The notes under the pieces are model-generated. The model was not told the origin of the DNA and searched no databases. It saw only the letters and a list, made by a program, of their open reading frames with translations. DNA of 64,000 bases. Origin: Lolium rigidum. Its lineage: Eukaryota; Streptophyta; Magnoliopsida; Poales; Poaceae. Shown piece by piece: positions 35,842 to 48,400 of this stretch (positions within the stretch are counted from its first letter, which is position 1; every line of letters starts with the position of its first letter). A program made the translations under genes and the position numbers. Location of the stretch: positions 395,480,249 through 395,544,248 of the forward strand of contig NC_061510.1 in the NCBI RefSeq assembly GCF_022539505.1. The letters are read 5' to 3'.

Positions 35842-36657
35842 GGTGACCAAACATTCTAATCATCGGCACTACAATGGAAGAAAGAGCCAAGTGGTATCTC
35901 AACTAGATATCATATGCCTCATACTTTGTTGGTCGAAAGAAATATTAACATTCAGGGATGGGGTCAGCGAGGCCAGGTAGGATGCACAAGAGATTGATAT
36001 TTGTGCCATCACACCGGGCTCGGTGGCCCCACCCCGAGTGTACAAGTGACCAAACAATTTAATCATCGGCACTAAAATGGAAGAAAGGCCAATGCAATTA
36101 AGAAGTAGCTAGTATGAACTAAATGGAATGCCTCATACTTTGTTGGTCGAAACAAATATTAACATCCGGGGATGGAGTAAGTGAGGCCGGGTAGGATGCA
36201 CAAGATATTGATATTTGTGCCATCACACCGAGGCTCACTTGCTCCACCCCGAGTGTACGAGTGATCGACCAACCATCTAATCATCGGCAAGTACAAAAAC
36301 ACCACCAAACCAGCAACCATGGTGACATAAGTCAATATGCTCAAACACACATAGCATGCATGGAGCGAGATGCTCCAAAGGGATTATTCATCACTTGGTA
36401 TATAGACCAAGTGATGCTGGCAAAAGAGAGGCCAATCAAGAACCGAGTAAATCCGAGTAAGTGATAGATATGCCTAAACAAGCAACAACACATAGCATAT
36501 CCCAGCTAACCGGATGAGACAAGTCTTGGTAGCCAACTTAATCATCTAGCACCACCTAGCCTTTTAAAACCATCGAAACAGTCCTTTTTCTTCAAAGGAT
36601 ACCACAGTGGCATTCATTTACATGATCCCCTACTGTGGATATCTCTATTTTCATCAA

Positions 36658-37885
36658 AGCCAACAAGAAATAGAAATTTATCATTACTCAGTTGAGTTCA
36701 AAACAAAGCTGGGGTACCATAAGGGATTATTCTGTTATCACCAGAATTTGACCGAGTCAGAGGTGGGCCGCGATCAAGATGGTTTGAAGAAATATATATA
36801 GAAGGAATACGTGGATCGGCCTTTTATACCAAGCTGGGCTTAATTGCCCGTGTATCTGTAACATATTAGATCGCATCTTAGTTTAGAGATAGAATCTTAC
36901 TCGTGCACGGTTTAGTGCACGCCCACATTAGAAAGTCCGCTGGACTATAAATATGTACCTAGGGTTTATGGAATAAACAACAACCAACGTTCAACCACAA
37001 ACAAATCTCGGCGCATCGCCAACCCCTTCGTCTCGAGGGTTTCTACCGGTAAGCATCATGCTGCCTAGATCGCATCTTGCGATCTAGGCAGCACAAGCCC
37101 CACGTTGTTCATGCGTTGCTCGTACTGAAGCGTTTTTGATGGCGAGCAACGTAGTTATCTCAGACATGTTAGGGTTAGCATTGTTCTTCATGCTGCATGC
37201 TTTCGTAGTGCAACCCTTGCATGTCTAGCCGCCCTTACGCCTATCTTAGGCGTAGGGGCGGCACCCCGCTTGATCATAGTTTGGTAGATCTGATCCGTTA
37301 CGATTGCTCCTTGTTCTACAAGGATTAGTTTAATATCTGCAATAGTTAGGCCTTACGAAGGGGGAGGATCCAGCGGCACGTAGGGTGTCGTTCGTTGGCC
37401 CTAAGCGAGGATGTTCCGAGGATCAACCTCGTGTTGGTTTTTAGGCCTTGCTTAGGATCGGCTTACGATCACCGTGCGTGGCCGCGAGGCCCAACTCGGA
37501 GTAGGATGATCCGATTATGCGGTGAAAACCCCACATCGTCGTAGATCTCATTAGCTTTACCTTGATCAAGCAGGACCACCATATATTCGGACACCTCGTC
37601 CGAATCATGGGTGGATCGGCTCTTTGAGCCGATTCACGGGATAACTCGAGAGCCGATCGAGGCTCGTATTTAACGTTTACGTGTGTGCCCTGCAGGAAAC
37701 CAAGCGAGGCATCATCCACACCTTCCCGACCAGGTATAGGTCGGGTGGCACGCCCTTGTGATAAACATCGGTGCGTGCGACCAGGAGGCTTTGCGGGCCG
37801 TCGCTCAGAGGGACTAGGGCCAGCCGCAGCCCTAGTTGTTCCCGGCTCTACGGTGTTGCCCGTCTATACCCGCCAGTGGGTAGTA
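36658..37885. mobile_element. Retroelement-like (LTR-type) segment inside the CACTA element
   Basis: Features suggest an LTR fragment: TATAAATATG near 36946, a leader-like AATAAACAACAACCAACG, and GC-rich sequence to CCGCCAGTGGG near 37880. A possible LTR start TGTTATCACC lies at 36733. It has no ORF of retroelement type, and no PBS, polypurine tract or target duplication was found, so solo-LTR status is uncertain. Confidence 0.4.
37059..37093. repeat. Perfect 16-bp hairpin
   Basis: The arm TGCTGCCTAGATCGCA is followed by the loop TCT and the exact inverse arm TGCGATCTAGGCAGCA. It sits in the leader-like part of the retroelement segment. Confidence 0.95.
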
Positions 37886-39986
37886 ACCAAGTGATGTTGG
37901 CAAGAGAGAGGCCAAGCCTGAGCTAGTCAATCCAGTAGAGATGGATATGCATAAGTAAGCAAGAACATATAGCCTATCCAAGTTAACCAGATAAAACCAA
38001 CCTTGACAGCCAACTTAATAACCTAGCATCACCTAGTCTTTTAAACCATCAGAAACTTCCCATTTTCTTCAAAGGATACCACAGTGGCATTCATTTACAT
38101 GATTTCCTAATGTGAATATCTCTATTTTAGTATACCATCATAAGCATTCCATTTAAATCACACATTTTAGTATCTGTTCTTATCCAAGTTTTTGCCTCAG
38201 CCTTTGCATCATTGGCTAAGCCAAGACATCAAGCATCTGGCCAGGGAGCATTCTTTCTTTTTAGGGAACTATATGAACTATATGCACATGATCCAGTAAG
38301 CATCCCCACTAATCAGAGCATTATAAGCATAGTAGCATACCATAAGCTCACAAGAATCCATCAAGTAAATCTTCACAAGGATACCACGGTAGCATAGTAG
38401 CATACCATAAGCTCACAAGAATCCATCATTTTCTTCACAAGGATACCACAGTAGCATACCATAGTAGCATTTCATGCATTTAAATGAACCAGTAGCATCA
38501 AAACCAATCAAATGTCCAACTAGCAAGCAATACCAAGTGAGAAAGTCTTCATTACCTTGTACAGGTTCAGACATGGATTTATTTCCAACAAAGGATGGAA
38601 ATCAAATTAACATCATTGAATTAAATTGAATCATTACCATCACATGGTTCATCAATAACAAGTGGCAGTAAACCTCCACAAACAACAGGTACAAATGATC
38701 CGAGTAAGCCACACGGGCATAGCAAGTGATATAAGTTGACAATAACCAACACCAATATGTAGTAGCAGCATAGAAGTGTCACCGATATAGAACACTCCAA
38801 TAAGCATCACTAGCTCACCGAGTTAATGGTAAGCAAGTACAGAGAGGCATAGACAATTTCTATTGCTTAAGACAAGCAACAACAAGGATTAGCAGCATAA
38901 CAATATACTAACCACTAGCAATCCAGGCTCCAAATGGAATCTTTGGAGCAGATAGAGCCAATATAGCATGTCACTGCTAGTAGCTAGTGTTCATATGAAC
39001 ACCATATGAAGCAAAAACGATTAGGGGCAATGTATCCAGAGCAACAGCAGCAATGCATCCAGAGCAACAACAGCAATAAACCTAGCAGCACAAGAAAGAG
39101 CACGACTCCTACGTGACCATCGTCGCCAACATCGACGTCAACCACGCCGACTTGGCCAGCCAGCCGAGCGAGCATTTCGTCGAGCACGTTGTGCTCGCGC
39201 GGGGGAGGAAGAGGGAGGGGAGGGGAGGGAGCTCACCGACGATGATGACAGTTGTGGAGGAGCTCACCAACGACGATGGCAGGGGTGGAGGTCGCGGTGG
39301 CTCCTCCACCTTGACGCGGGGCGGCTCCTCCACCTTGACGCCGCGCCGGCCCCTCCTCCTCCACGCCGCAGCGGCTTGTGCTGCTGGTGGCGGGGATGGG
39401 TGGAGCGTGGCGGCATGCGGCCCTCGCGGAGGAAGGCGGCGGCGGCGGCGACGGCGACGGCAGCGCTCGCCATGGAAGGCGGCGGCGCGGGGAGAGGGGA
39501 GAGGGGAGAGAGTGGTATACGGGCGAGGGAGGGGTACGGCCATTATATAGGACACGTTATTTCTGTGGCGCACCGAGGCCAGTGCGCCACAGAACACGTT
39601 ATTTCTGTGGCGCACCGAGGCCAGTGCGCCATAGAATACGTTATTTCTGTGGCGCACCAAGTGCAGTGCGCCGTAGAAAAAGTAAAACCAATGATTGGGC
39701 GTGATAGGGTGTGGGCCCCACCAAGTTTTTGTGGTGCAGTGTTCCATGGTGCGCCACAAAATTAAGCTATTTCTGTGGCGCACCGTTCCTGGTGCGCCAC
39801 AAAATAAAATTCGGTGGCGCATTCTTAGGGGTGCGCCACAGAACTAAGCTCCGCCTATAAGGGTTTTCCTACTAGTGTAGGTTGGATTCCTCTGTAGGGG
39901 TCAATTCATGGTAATGATGTTTGATTTCATCAACATTCCATACCTAAATCAGTATGTTATTCGAATAGGCATGCATGCATTATATG

Positions 39987-40100
39987 TACTACCTTTGTCC
40001 ATAAAAGGATGTCGCAAGCTTGTCTAGAGACAGTCTTTGGTGTATAGATACATCTGAATTTAGACAAATCTCCGACGTATTTTTATGGACGGAGGGAGCA
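39987..40100. mobile_element. Stowaway-type MITE upstream of SWEET
   Basis: Left end TACTACCTTTGTCCATAAAA and right end TTTTATGGACGGAGGGAGCA are inverted. The core contains GTCTAGAGACA and TTTAGACAAA. 114 bp. It lies about 1 kb upstream of the SWEET start. Confidence 0.85.
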
Positions 40101-41083
40101 TGTTGCATGAAATTGAGAATTGACAATAAGTTTGTTTATTATCGGCTCAAAAGCTTTTAGAACAAATTGTGCAATTTTATTTATAATTTTCGAAATAATC
40201 GATGCATCGGTAATTAAGTACTAGTAGGTAGGTAGACAAAGAAAGGGGTTAACCCGGCCAACAGTCAAAAGGAGCACTGGTAGTGGCGGCAGCGCGGCCA
40301 TGGCGGGGTTGTGTCGCTGCGTGCAGACGAAAATGTCTGGTGCCGATACGTACGTTGAGACTTTTTGCGCGAGGCCCCTGAAGTATTGCAGATTTATTTT
40401 GGGCCGCAAATAGAGCCGCGCCGCCGCAGGGATATCCTGCTGATACCGCTACGCTGAAATGACGGCGCTGCCCCGCGCGCCGTGCGGTGCGTGCACGTGT
40501 CGGACGGGGCTCACGCGCGCCGGCGCCCTCCGTCTTCCCGCCCTGCGCGCGCTCTCTCTCTCTCTCCCAGTGCGTGCGCAGCAAGACGATAGGAAAGCAT
40601 CCGAAGCCTCCAGAACCCAGCGTTGTTGGGCCCACCCGACCACTGTCAATGCAGGCTCGGAGACGTTGGTGGCGGCCTGGGCACGTACACATACATCGAC
40701 CGAGACCGAGCACACACCCACAGCTACGTACGATTCGCGCATGCACCCGGCCGGTTGCACCCGACCCGTTGGTGCTTTTCCCCATTCCGGCCAGCTAGTC
40801 CCTGCGCGGCCTCGCGCCTACATAAGCAAGATAGCGGAGAGGGAGACGCCGCGCGCGGCACCACCCACAACTCACAACACCAAAGGTTGCTCATCTCCGG
40901 CCTCCTCTCTCTGCTCTTATTCTTAGATCTCATCAACTCGTAGGCAGTCCGTCTTGTTCCCCGTGATTAACTTCCGTTGCTCTTGCTTGTTTGTTGCTGC
41001 GCTTCGCCAGGGGGAGGCCGGCGACAAGCAGATCTGTCAAGGCCAGCCGCGCGCGCGAGAACCAGTACGAGCACCGGCCAGCC
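40101..41083 (+). other. SWEET upstream region
   Basis: AT-rich to about 40240, then GC-rich from about 40400. TACATAAG near 40831 in CGCGCCTACATAAGC is a plausible TATA-like element, with ACAACTCACAACACC near 40868 as a possible transcription start context. The many overlapping ORFs here are composition artefacts. Confidence 0.4.
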
Positions 41084-43973
41084 ATGGGCCCCCTCGCCAT
41101 CAGCCACGCCGTCCTCTCCATACTGGGTACGTTCGTTCGGCCACGCTTCTGCGCGCGCGTCACCTTCTCTACTGCACAGATCCATGTCCGTCGTCACCTT
41201 CTCTGCGTGTACTCGTTCGATGATTCGCGCTAACGCTTGTGTTCCGTATCTCCCGATTCCTTGCAGGGCTCATCACCTCGGGCGCGGCCTACTACCTCCC
41301 TTGGTACGTATATACAGAACCCATCCATCTGCCGCTCTTTTTATGCATCTACTTGTACCGTATACACGCATGCTTGATCCGCCCGAATACATCCTGTGTA
41401 CTGCCTTAGCGCGCTTTGAATTGTTTGTTTATTATTTCGCTCCCATATGCATGCCGAGGAAAGAACGCCTTGCTTCAAATCTGTGTGACAAAAACACCAG
41501 GATTCACATCTCGAATTTTTTTCTTTCTGGATTTCGAATGTGTGCGCATGCGAGCTTTAGTTTCACGAATTCGGGCACACCACATGTATGTTAATTACTA
41601 CTGTCTATATACGAATTGATCTACCACCGCGCTCTCGATCTTATGCGTCGATCTGCTTCTATCGTATAGCGCGCCCGTATACGTCTTGTACTAGCTAGCG
41701 AGCGAGCCTTTGGCTTGCTTATTATTTGTTTCGCTCCATAGGCCGAGAGGAAGGGAAAGCTTTGCTTCAAATCTGTGTGGAAAAAAACATGATTCACATC
41801 TCGACATTTTTTGTTTTTGTTTTTGGGTTTCGAATGTGTGCATATATAGGAGTTTTAGTAGCAGCCGAAATCGAGCACACCGTTTGTATATGTTACTACT
41901 GGTATACTCTGTACTGTATAGTAACAAGGAGTCGATCGGGTGGTTCTCTTCTCACTCGCGGCCCATATGTAGATCCCATAGAGCTTGTGCTTTTATTTGG
42001 GTTCATAGACACTACTCTGCGCGGCTTGCTTCAGATCTCGAGCGGAACACCCCCCGGATTCATTAGTTTCAGGCCCATGAAATGTTTCCAACCGTTTTTT
42101 GTTTTCTTTCTGCAAGATCCATAGCACTCAATCACAGCCCATGTACTAGTTACAACCCCCGGCCCGTAAACTATTTCCAACATTTTTTTCCCTTGGTCTG
42201 TGCTTGTTTCTTTTTTTGAGAGGTCTCTGCTTGTTTCGTACTTAAACGTTTGGTAGGATGTTACTTGATTCCGAATCTTCACGTGTACATTGTGCAAGCC
42301 ATTACTGTCCATTTTTGTTCTAGGAATCAAGCATAAAAATGACACTTTCCTTGCTGCATATACCTGTCGGCAACATTTTCAATACAACTGCATGCACAGT
42401 CTAAAGGAAATAATTCATATGCGTGCCTTAAGATAACATGTAACTGTTTTTTTGGGATAGTGCCAACAGTAAAGGTTCTATGTGCATACCATTCAAGGCA
42501 TTACCATCTCGTTTTGTTCTAATGATATATTCTTGCTTTCAACGGAGAAGAAATCTCCCTAGTGTCATTGTTATCTCTAGTTTTCTTAGGTTTTTTGACA
42601 CAGTGATGTAAAACTGTTCTGAAGGAAGAAGTCTCTTTACTAGTTCCACCCCCCCTGCTCATAAACTATTTCGAACAGTTCTTTTCCCATGTCTGTTCAA
42701 GTTTTGCTACTGTAGGACGAAATCACAAATCACACCATACATTCCAGGTAGACGTTTGGAAGGAGATTCGCCATATGTATAGCATTCAGGCCGTACTGTT
42801 TCTTTTGTGCTAGAAAAATGTTCTGACACTATCTACTTGCTGTCTTCTATGCTTCCTGCTTGCAAGTTAATCTATCTTAGGACTTTTAGGAATCTGCTAG
42901 AGAGACCAGATCATTAAACTGCTCATATGTGCAGTCAGAGTACTTTCTGAGGGTTTGTGTCAAGATTTGGTATGAGGATACTGCTAGAGGTCTTCTATGT
43001 TTCTTTACTGCTAGAGGTCTTCTATGTGCTAGTAATCCATCTGTGCCTGAACATACTGTTTCCCTTGTAATTGATTTTCGGGCCATCTTTCTCACATTTT
43101 CAATCTATCTGCTTGGCCAATCCACCTTATCGTGCTTGGTTTATAACTGCAGCACCACAACGATTGCGGATATCCGGCGTGATATGTCAGTAGGCAATCG
43201 ATCGCCCCTGTCCTATGTTGCATCATTTCTGAGCTGCGCTGTTTGGGCAGTTTACGGGCTTTATCCCAAGGACAGCTACCTTATTATACTGATCAACTTG
43301 TTTGGTATGGGAACCCAAGGGTATTGTCTATTTCAGTTTTTATACTACTGTGACAATGAAGACCGAATGTGGTGGTGTCTCTATGTGGTACCGGCTGCTA
43401 TTTCACTCGTGGGGATAGTCGTGTACTACTGGTCAGCGCCTGATGATAACATTGGCTTCTTTGCATGGACGTGTGCCTTCTGTAGGGCCTTGGCAGCAGT
43501 TGCACCGTTCTACAAATTGGTAATTTGCATAATGCTAACACTATGTATACGCAACTATTGCAACAATCTCTCATTGAATGTGGATACTTATATTGTCAAA
43601 CTCTTGGATAATATTGTAGGCTACTGTCGTCAGCCAGAAGAACATGTCGACCATGCCATCTCTGCTCATGAGCAAGATTGCGCTGGCCAATGCCATAATC
43701 TGGATCGGTTATGCTTGTACTGCCCCTGGCGAAGATGGACTCGGACCTCATGTCGATAAGTTCATCCTGGTGAGTAATAGTGTGTGCTGTCCCCCTGTCC
43801 ATCTGTTTCAGTATGGATTGGTACTCGTCATTAACTTATATATATTTTGTGTTGTAATCTCAAAACAGGTGCCAAGCATCGTAGGACTGGCTTCTGCATC
43901 TGCCCTGATATGGCTCCACGTAGTGCACAAGCAGGACGACGACCTGAGGGAGTTACTTCTTCGTCAGCATTAA
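41084..43973 (+). CDS. SWEET-family (MtN3/saliva) transporter, divergent
   Basis: Five exons: 41084-41126, 41267-41303, 43153-43519, 43620-43769, 43869-43973. All are GT-AG and in phase, giving 233 residues plus stop, near the usual SWEET length. Seven hydrophobic segments can be read: LAISHAVLSILG...YYLP, SPLSYVASFLSCAVWAVYGL, YLIILINLFGMG, WWCLYVVPAAISLVGIVVYY, FFAWTCAFCRALAAVAPF, SLLMSKIALANAIIWIGYAC, and FILVPSIVGLASASALIWLH. This is the 3+1+3 MtN3 arrangement: repeat 1 SPLSYV...W..YG...IN..G, repeat 2 VVSQKNMSTMP...W.GY. SWEETs move sugars across membranes by facilitated diffusion. The third-to-last position of the usual PN motif in the last helix is Ser (VPSIVG), so one of the two sugar-pocket Asn residues seems absent. 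The ATG at 41084 opens the N-terminal helix. Intron 2 is long (1.85 kb). Substrate unknown. Confidence 0.85.
41440..41905. repeat. Diverged tandem duplication in SWEET intron 2
   Basis: Blocks at about 41450-41600 and 41740-41905 share GCTTCAAATCTGTGTG, GATTCACATCTCGA, TTTCGAATGTGTGC and a GAGCACACC-like end. The offset is about 285-290 bp. The copies are clearly diverged with indels. Confidence 0.8.
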
Positions 43974-44377
43974 GCTTCTTTAGTAGCACTTCTTGGCCGG
44001 AATTAAGCTTCTTCAGTACCATACATATCGTCCGGTCATAGTGCCCAAGTATTTATGTCAAGTTTGTATGCGAAACTGGTTGACGCCACAGCGTATTTGC
44101 TTTTTACAATGTAGCACTCCCATAAATCAGTCTATTTCCGTGTTATTTCCGTGGTATGTGTTGTCCACCAACTCTATAATTCCTGTTATTGAAATACACT
44201 ATTATTGCACTTATGAAATTTGATATATTTGGTTTAAATGTATTTGGTATCTTCGCTCGAGAGGCTCAATTTTCTTTCTATTGTTTTACATGGTATTAGC
44301 CGCAATTTCCTCACTTAGCTCTCTTATTTTTTCAAGAACATGCGCGAGCGTCACATGTCTTCATTCATTAAGGAAGA
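43974..44377 (+). other. SWEET 3' flank
   Basis: AT-rich non-coding sequence. The motif pair TTAAGCTTCTTTAGTA / TTAAGCTTCTTCAGTA occurs twice right after the stop (43970-44020). It ends at the A|CTAG junction of the Helitron terminus. Confidence 0.45.
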
Positions 44378-45400
44378 CTAGGAAGTTTGCGGCGCGGCGC
44401 ACGCCGCGCCTGGGTTGTTATCGTGCAGGAGATGTAGTGTATGTTTCATAGTAGTTTTGTGCATGGTGGATGGTTTTATGTTTCTGATTTGTTTGGTTCC
44501 GAAATTTTTCATGACAAACAACTCCGCATGTCTTGAAAACATAAGGATCAGGGCCAACATTAACATATGGTCAACATGGACACCGAGATACGTGAAGGCG
44601 AACATAGAATTGTACTCACGAAACAGCCGCATGAACTTATTACACTCAGCGGCACCATCAGAGCAAAGCAACTTAGCTAAAGGAGAAGGCCAATTTGGAT
44701 AAAGTGGGAGGGACACCTTCCCAGCAAGAAACAACCTGTATAGACAATCTCCTTTGCTGAGACTCTTATTCCATTCTCGGTACTAGAAGCAAGCACCACA
44801 ACGCTTACACACATGATAAGAAGCACCAAAATATGACCTGCGAGGCCATGAACCTGGCGGAAAACCAAGGGCATGAAAAACAGAGCAATGATTGCAAAAA
44901 AAAAAAAAAAACAGCAATGAAGGCATCAACTAAACCTTGAGGGCGTTAACAGACTCCTCGGACATAGGAAGCCATCCATTAAAACGATAACCAGCCCTGA
45001 TGAAGGTAGGGTGACGTCGCATGAGCATATGCAGTCGACGATTCGATGTAGCTGTACGTGCAGGCGTAATTTAAAAGGAGTAGCAAGAATTGTAAGAGAA
45101 AAAACATAACTAGCGGTACAATGACACACAAATTGCAAGAGAATGCAAAGAATAAAACACATTGAACATTTCGTACCTGGATGCAATCTGGGAGGCCCTG
45201 TATGTGAAGGTAACCCTGGCGCAGGAGGCATGTTATCAACAGGCGAAGACGGAGTCGACCCAGCCCCAAAATCACCAGCATTAAAGATAGAATGGCCAGT
45301 GGAATGGAGAAGCAGCAGATGCACCAATACTATGGAAACCATCAGCAGGAATAGCTGGAAGAGGTCCAGCGACATGAAGCACACAGATCACCTTCAGCAC
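44378..45400 (-). mobile_element. Helitron 3' end (5' end not located)
   Basis: On the minus strand a perfect 9-bp stem GGCGCGGCG/CGCCGCGCC (44391-44410, loop of 2) is followed by nine bases and then CTAG at 44381-44378, with T next. This is the canonical Helitron 3' terminus (hairpin, about 10 nt, CTRR, insertion before T). A helicase-type coding remnant lies immediately inside it. The 5' TC end should be to the right; I could not find a convincing one, so the right coordinate is arbitrary. Confidence 0.75.
44569..44722 (-). pseudogene. Helitron Rep/helicase coding remnant
   Basis: The frame reads GKVSLPLYPNWPSPLAKLL, then FREYNSMFAFTYLGVHVD. These match the conserved start of plant Helitron helicase-like proteins (GKV.LP.L..PP..L..LL, then YNS.F.FTS.G...D). 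The sequence loses similarity afterwards and stops near the 3' terminus, so it is a truncated exon of a non-autonomous copy. Family assignment is by motif recollection. Confidence 0.6.
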
Positions 45401-48400
45401 CGAGCAAACCGGTTGCTGGGTACGGCAACTCAGCAGGAGAGTTATCGTCAGAAGAGTGCATGTAAAGGCCTACAAAAGGCAAAACATAAACAGTAAGAAT
45501 AAAGAAAAAGGGAAAAACACAAACAAAGCAAAATGCAACATATTAAAAGAAAAAAACAGGAGGAACAACAGACTAACCAGAATTAGAAGAACTCGCTGCA
45601 GAAAGCGACACCAATAAAGGGTCAAGGAAGCTCACAACCGAAGAATCAAGGATCATCTATTATTACCTACAAAAATAGACAGTACATATCTATTTAGGAA
45701 AGAAAAACAGATAAATAAAAACCAAAATACTTGAAACAGCAGGGCATTATTCTGTCTAAAATAAGCAGCTGCCTGAACTAAAGGCAACATTGTTATGATG
45801 AGAATTTTGTAAAGCTTATTGATAGTAAGGGAAATCTCTTTCTAATTAATGTAAAGTATTTACTGATAGTAGGGGAATCTCTTTCTAATTCATGTAAACT
45901 ATACATTTCAAATATTAGTAGTGCCTTATTATTTGAGAGATGATGGCTGCACGTGCGCTCTACTACAAAGAAAAAAAAGCAAGGGAAAAGGTAGTAGGCA
46001 TATGTTGCAGTTTGCCCATGCAGATACATAACAACCAACAGAGCTTAAAAACAGAAGGCACGGAAGACCAAAGCGAGGCCCACTACAAAATAGATTCCAC
46101 ATTTTTTAGAATATTCCGCACTTCCAATTAAGTTATAAACAGTACTTGAAATTTGGAGGTTGCAATTCCTATTTCTGCACTGTTTAACATTCAGACGGTG
46201 AAGCTATAAGATACAAATTCTGTATTGTAGTAGCTCTTCTCAGCTGCATATAATTATTAGAAGTGAATGGCTGAACACCAATTACCAAAGATTCAAACAG
46301 CTAAGGCATCTGTTCATGCGTGGCAGTGCAATAACTTTGGCAACCAGAACATAGCCCAAGTGTGCCAATTGCCTTACAAAGCTAATGAACATGGACATAA
46401 ATTGCATTGCGCCTAGATTACCTGTAAAGCCTACATTTTATGACACCCTAGTATTTCTGTACAGAGCTATAAACTTAAACGACAGTTGTACCTTAGCTAT
46501 CAATAATAATACAAAGATATCTTTTTCAAGAAAACTAATGGCAGAAAGGAACATCTCGGGTGTGAACGATGAAGGAGGAAGCACCAAAATTTATACACAC
46601 AACACACAGTCCAGGTATGTAAATGTACATGAACGGCAATACAGACATACTACATTTTAGTGAAGACCACCCTTCTATGTGCTCACACAATATGCTATAT
46701 ATTATAAGCATTTCTAGAAGTGGCTAAAAATTGGCATTCATAAAAATAAAAGTATTATATGAGGAAAATCTCATAAACTTATAAGAAAACGTGGACCCAG
46801 ACATAAAGGATACAATGAAGATAAGTTTTAGTACTAAAACTGGTGGTACTATTCTTTAGGAAAACAGATCTTGTTGCTGCATTGTTTATAGATCAAATGT
46901 TGATGTCACAGAAATGTATACTCCGACTGTTTCAGTTCAATAAAATACTGGAAGTCAAAAGATGAACAATAACGGTAAACACTCCACTATGCCATCTGCT
47001 CGTACAAAGATAAGCCTCATGCAAGCCTATACCTTTATTCCGTTTTGCCTGATAAACAAAAGATGTGAAAAGAAGGACACGCTACTGACAAATACAGCCA
47101 GGAGAATCTATTTTCTAAAGCAAAACAACCATGATCAGTGTACCTAATAGTCTGTAAAGAAAAAGAAAGCTGAAGACATTGATAGCGCATATAAAAATAA
47201 ATCATGGTCGGTTGCATATGAAAAGTATAACCATCTGTATAAGAAAAAGAAGCAGGAACAATGAGCAACTCTAGAACTACCTAACATCATAGAAGCATAG
47301 AACAATTATAGATATAATTGATGTATTTGTGACGTGAAAATTAGAAAAGTGTAGTATCAAAATATCTTGAAACATATAAGTATAAGTGTCAGCTGGCAAA
47401 TAATATATAGTTCGAAGGTAAAAAACACCACATAAAATCTTCCGTATCGATTGCAGATTGTACAGAGTGGCAAGCTCTGTTTGCAACCTCAAATCTTGAT
47501 TACAGATTGTAGAACATAAGTGCTCACACAGGAGCATGCCAAGACACTCAGGCAAAACCTTGGCTGGTGTAGATTCGAGATATTTATCACTTTCTAGTGG
47601 GCTTGGAATGTCATTGAATGCCTGAGTGTGATGTCGCGGGCACCTAAGATCATGAATTGACACACTACCATCTTGTTCTTGCTGTTAGGTTCAACGTCTA
47701 TTGCATTGTTGAGTGTTTGTACCTGTACGCAGTGGCAGGGCCATTATTTATATTCAGACTGGAACAGAAGTATAACCTCATCTTTGCTGTTTGTTATAGG
47801 TAATATTACCTGGACCTTCCTTTATACACGGCAGTAGGGCAGATGTATGTGCTCCCATTTGGGAATATTTCTTTCTAGCAGTCTTGGCATGACACACCAA
47901 TCATCAGGAGTTTTGACCTCTGTAATAACCACATGTAGCTTGTATGGTTTTCCTGCAAGTTGATTGGATTTGCAATCTTGTGTGTACATTAAGATTCCAA
48001 ATACTCAACTGATCTGAATCTGAACTGCTAAGGTCTCCATGAAGAAACAAAAATATTTGCCTCAATACCTCTAGCAATATCTCTTATCAAATTCACTACT
48101 AATGGGCTGGTCCTACTTATCAAATTAACTACTATTGATAATGATCCGGTGCCTTCTAATTATTTCTTGTACATCAGTTACTAAAAGCATCCTACTCATG
48201 TCCTCCTGTCAAGAAGAATGAACTATTGCTAGTTATGTGTACAAAGAGATAATATAACTGATACAAATTCGTTAAAAAAGGTTACGAAAGATCTAAAGAT
48301 ATGAAGTGTTCATAATCATAGAAGCTTCATCTATTTACCAGATGAATCTGTTATAGACCCGAGTGCACTCCCAATTTGGCAGAGCTCCACGCCTCTACCT

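Larger units (their letters stand above)
36406..38134. repeat. About 250 bp direct repeats flanking a 1.2 kb segment
   Basis: Copy 1 (36406-36657) and copy 2 (37886-38134) both begin ACCAAGTGATG and share CATAGC/CATATAGCCTATCC blocks, TTCTTCAAAGGATACCACAG and GTGGCATTCATTTACATGAT. They differ at about 15% of sites, so the duplication is not recent. Both lie inside the CACTA element. Confidence 0.8.
34550..39877 (-). mobile_element. CACTA (En/Spm-type) transposon, probably non-autonomous
   Basis: The left end is CACTAGTAGGAAAAGCC at 34550 and the right end is the inverted GGGTTTTCCTACTAGTG ending at 39877. The flanking trinucleotide TAG occurs at 34547-34549 and 39878-39880, the 3-bp duplication expected for CACTA. 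Subterminal arrays of TCTGTGGCGCAC and GTGCGCCACAGA occur at both ends (34585-34760; 39555-39845), where transposase-binding motifs normally cluster. No transposase ORF was found. The GC-rich segment at 39110-39540 next to the right subterminal repeats looks like a promoter/5' leader reading leftwards, hence the minus orientation (inference). The interior holds repeated ACCAAACATTTAATCATCGG and GTTGGTCAACACAAATATT blocks (35080-36310), a fold-back and a retroelement-like segment. Confidence 0.92.

Noticed and set aside
35360..35902. 180-codon ORF across the fold-back
   Set aside because: Produced by two inverted arms; no domain.
39109..39822. 237-codon minus-strand ORF with a repeated VRHRN motif
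   Set aside because: The repeated peptide is simply the translated CACTA subterminal repeat; the Pro/Arg-rich rest is GC-rich leader.
40249..41223. Cluster of long overlapping ORFs upstream of SWEET
   Set aside because: Open on both strands and all frames because of GC richness; promoter/leader region.
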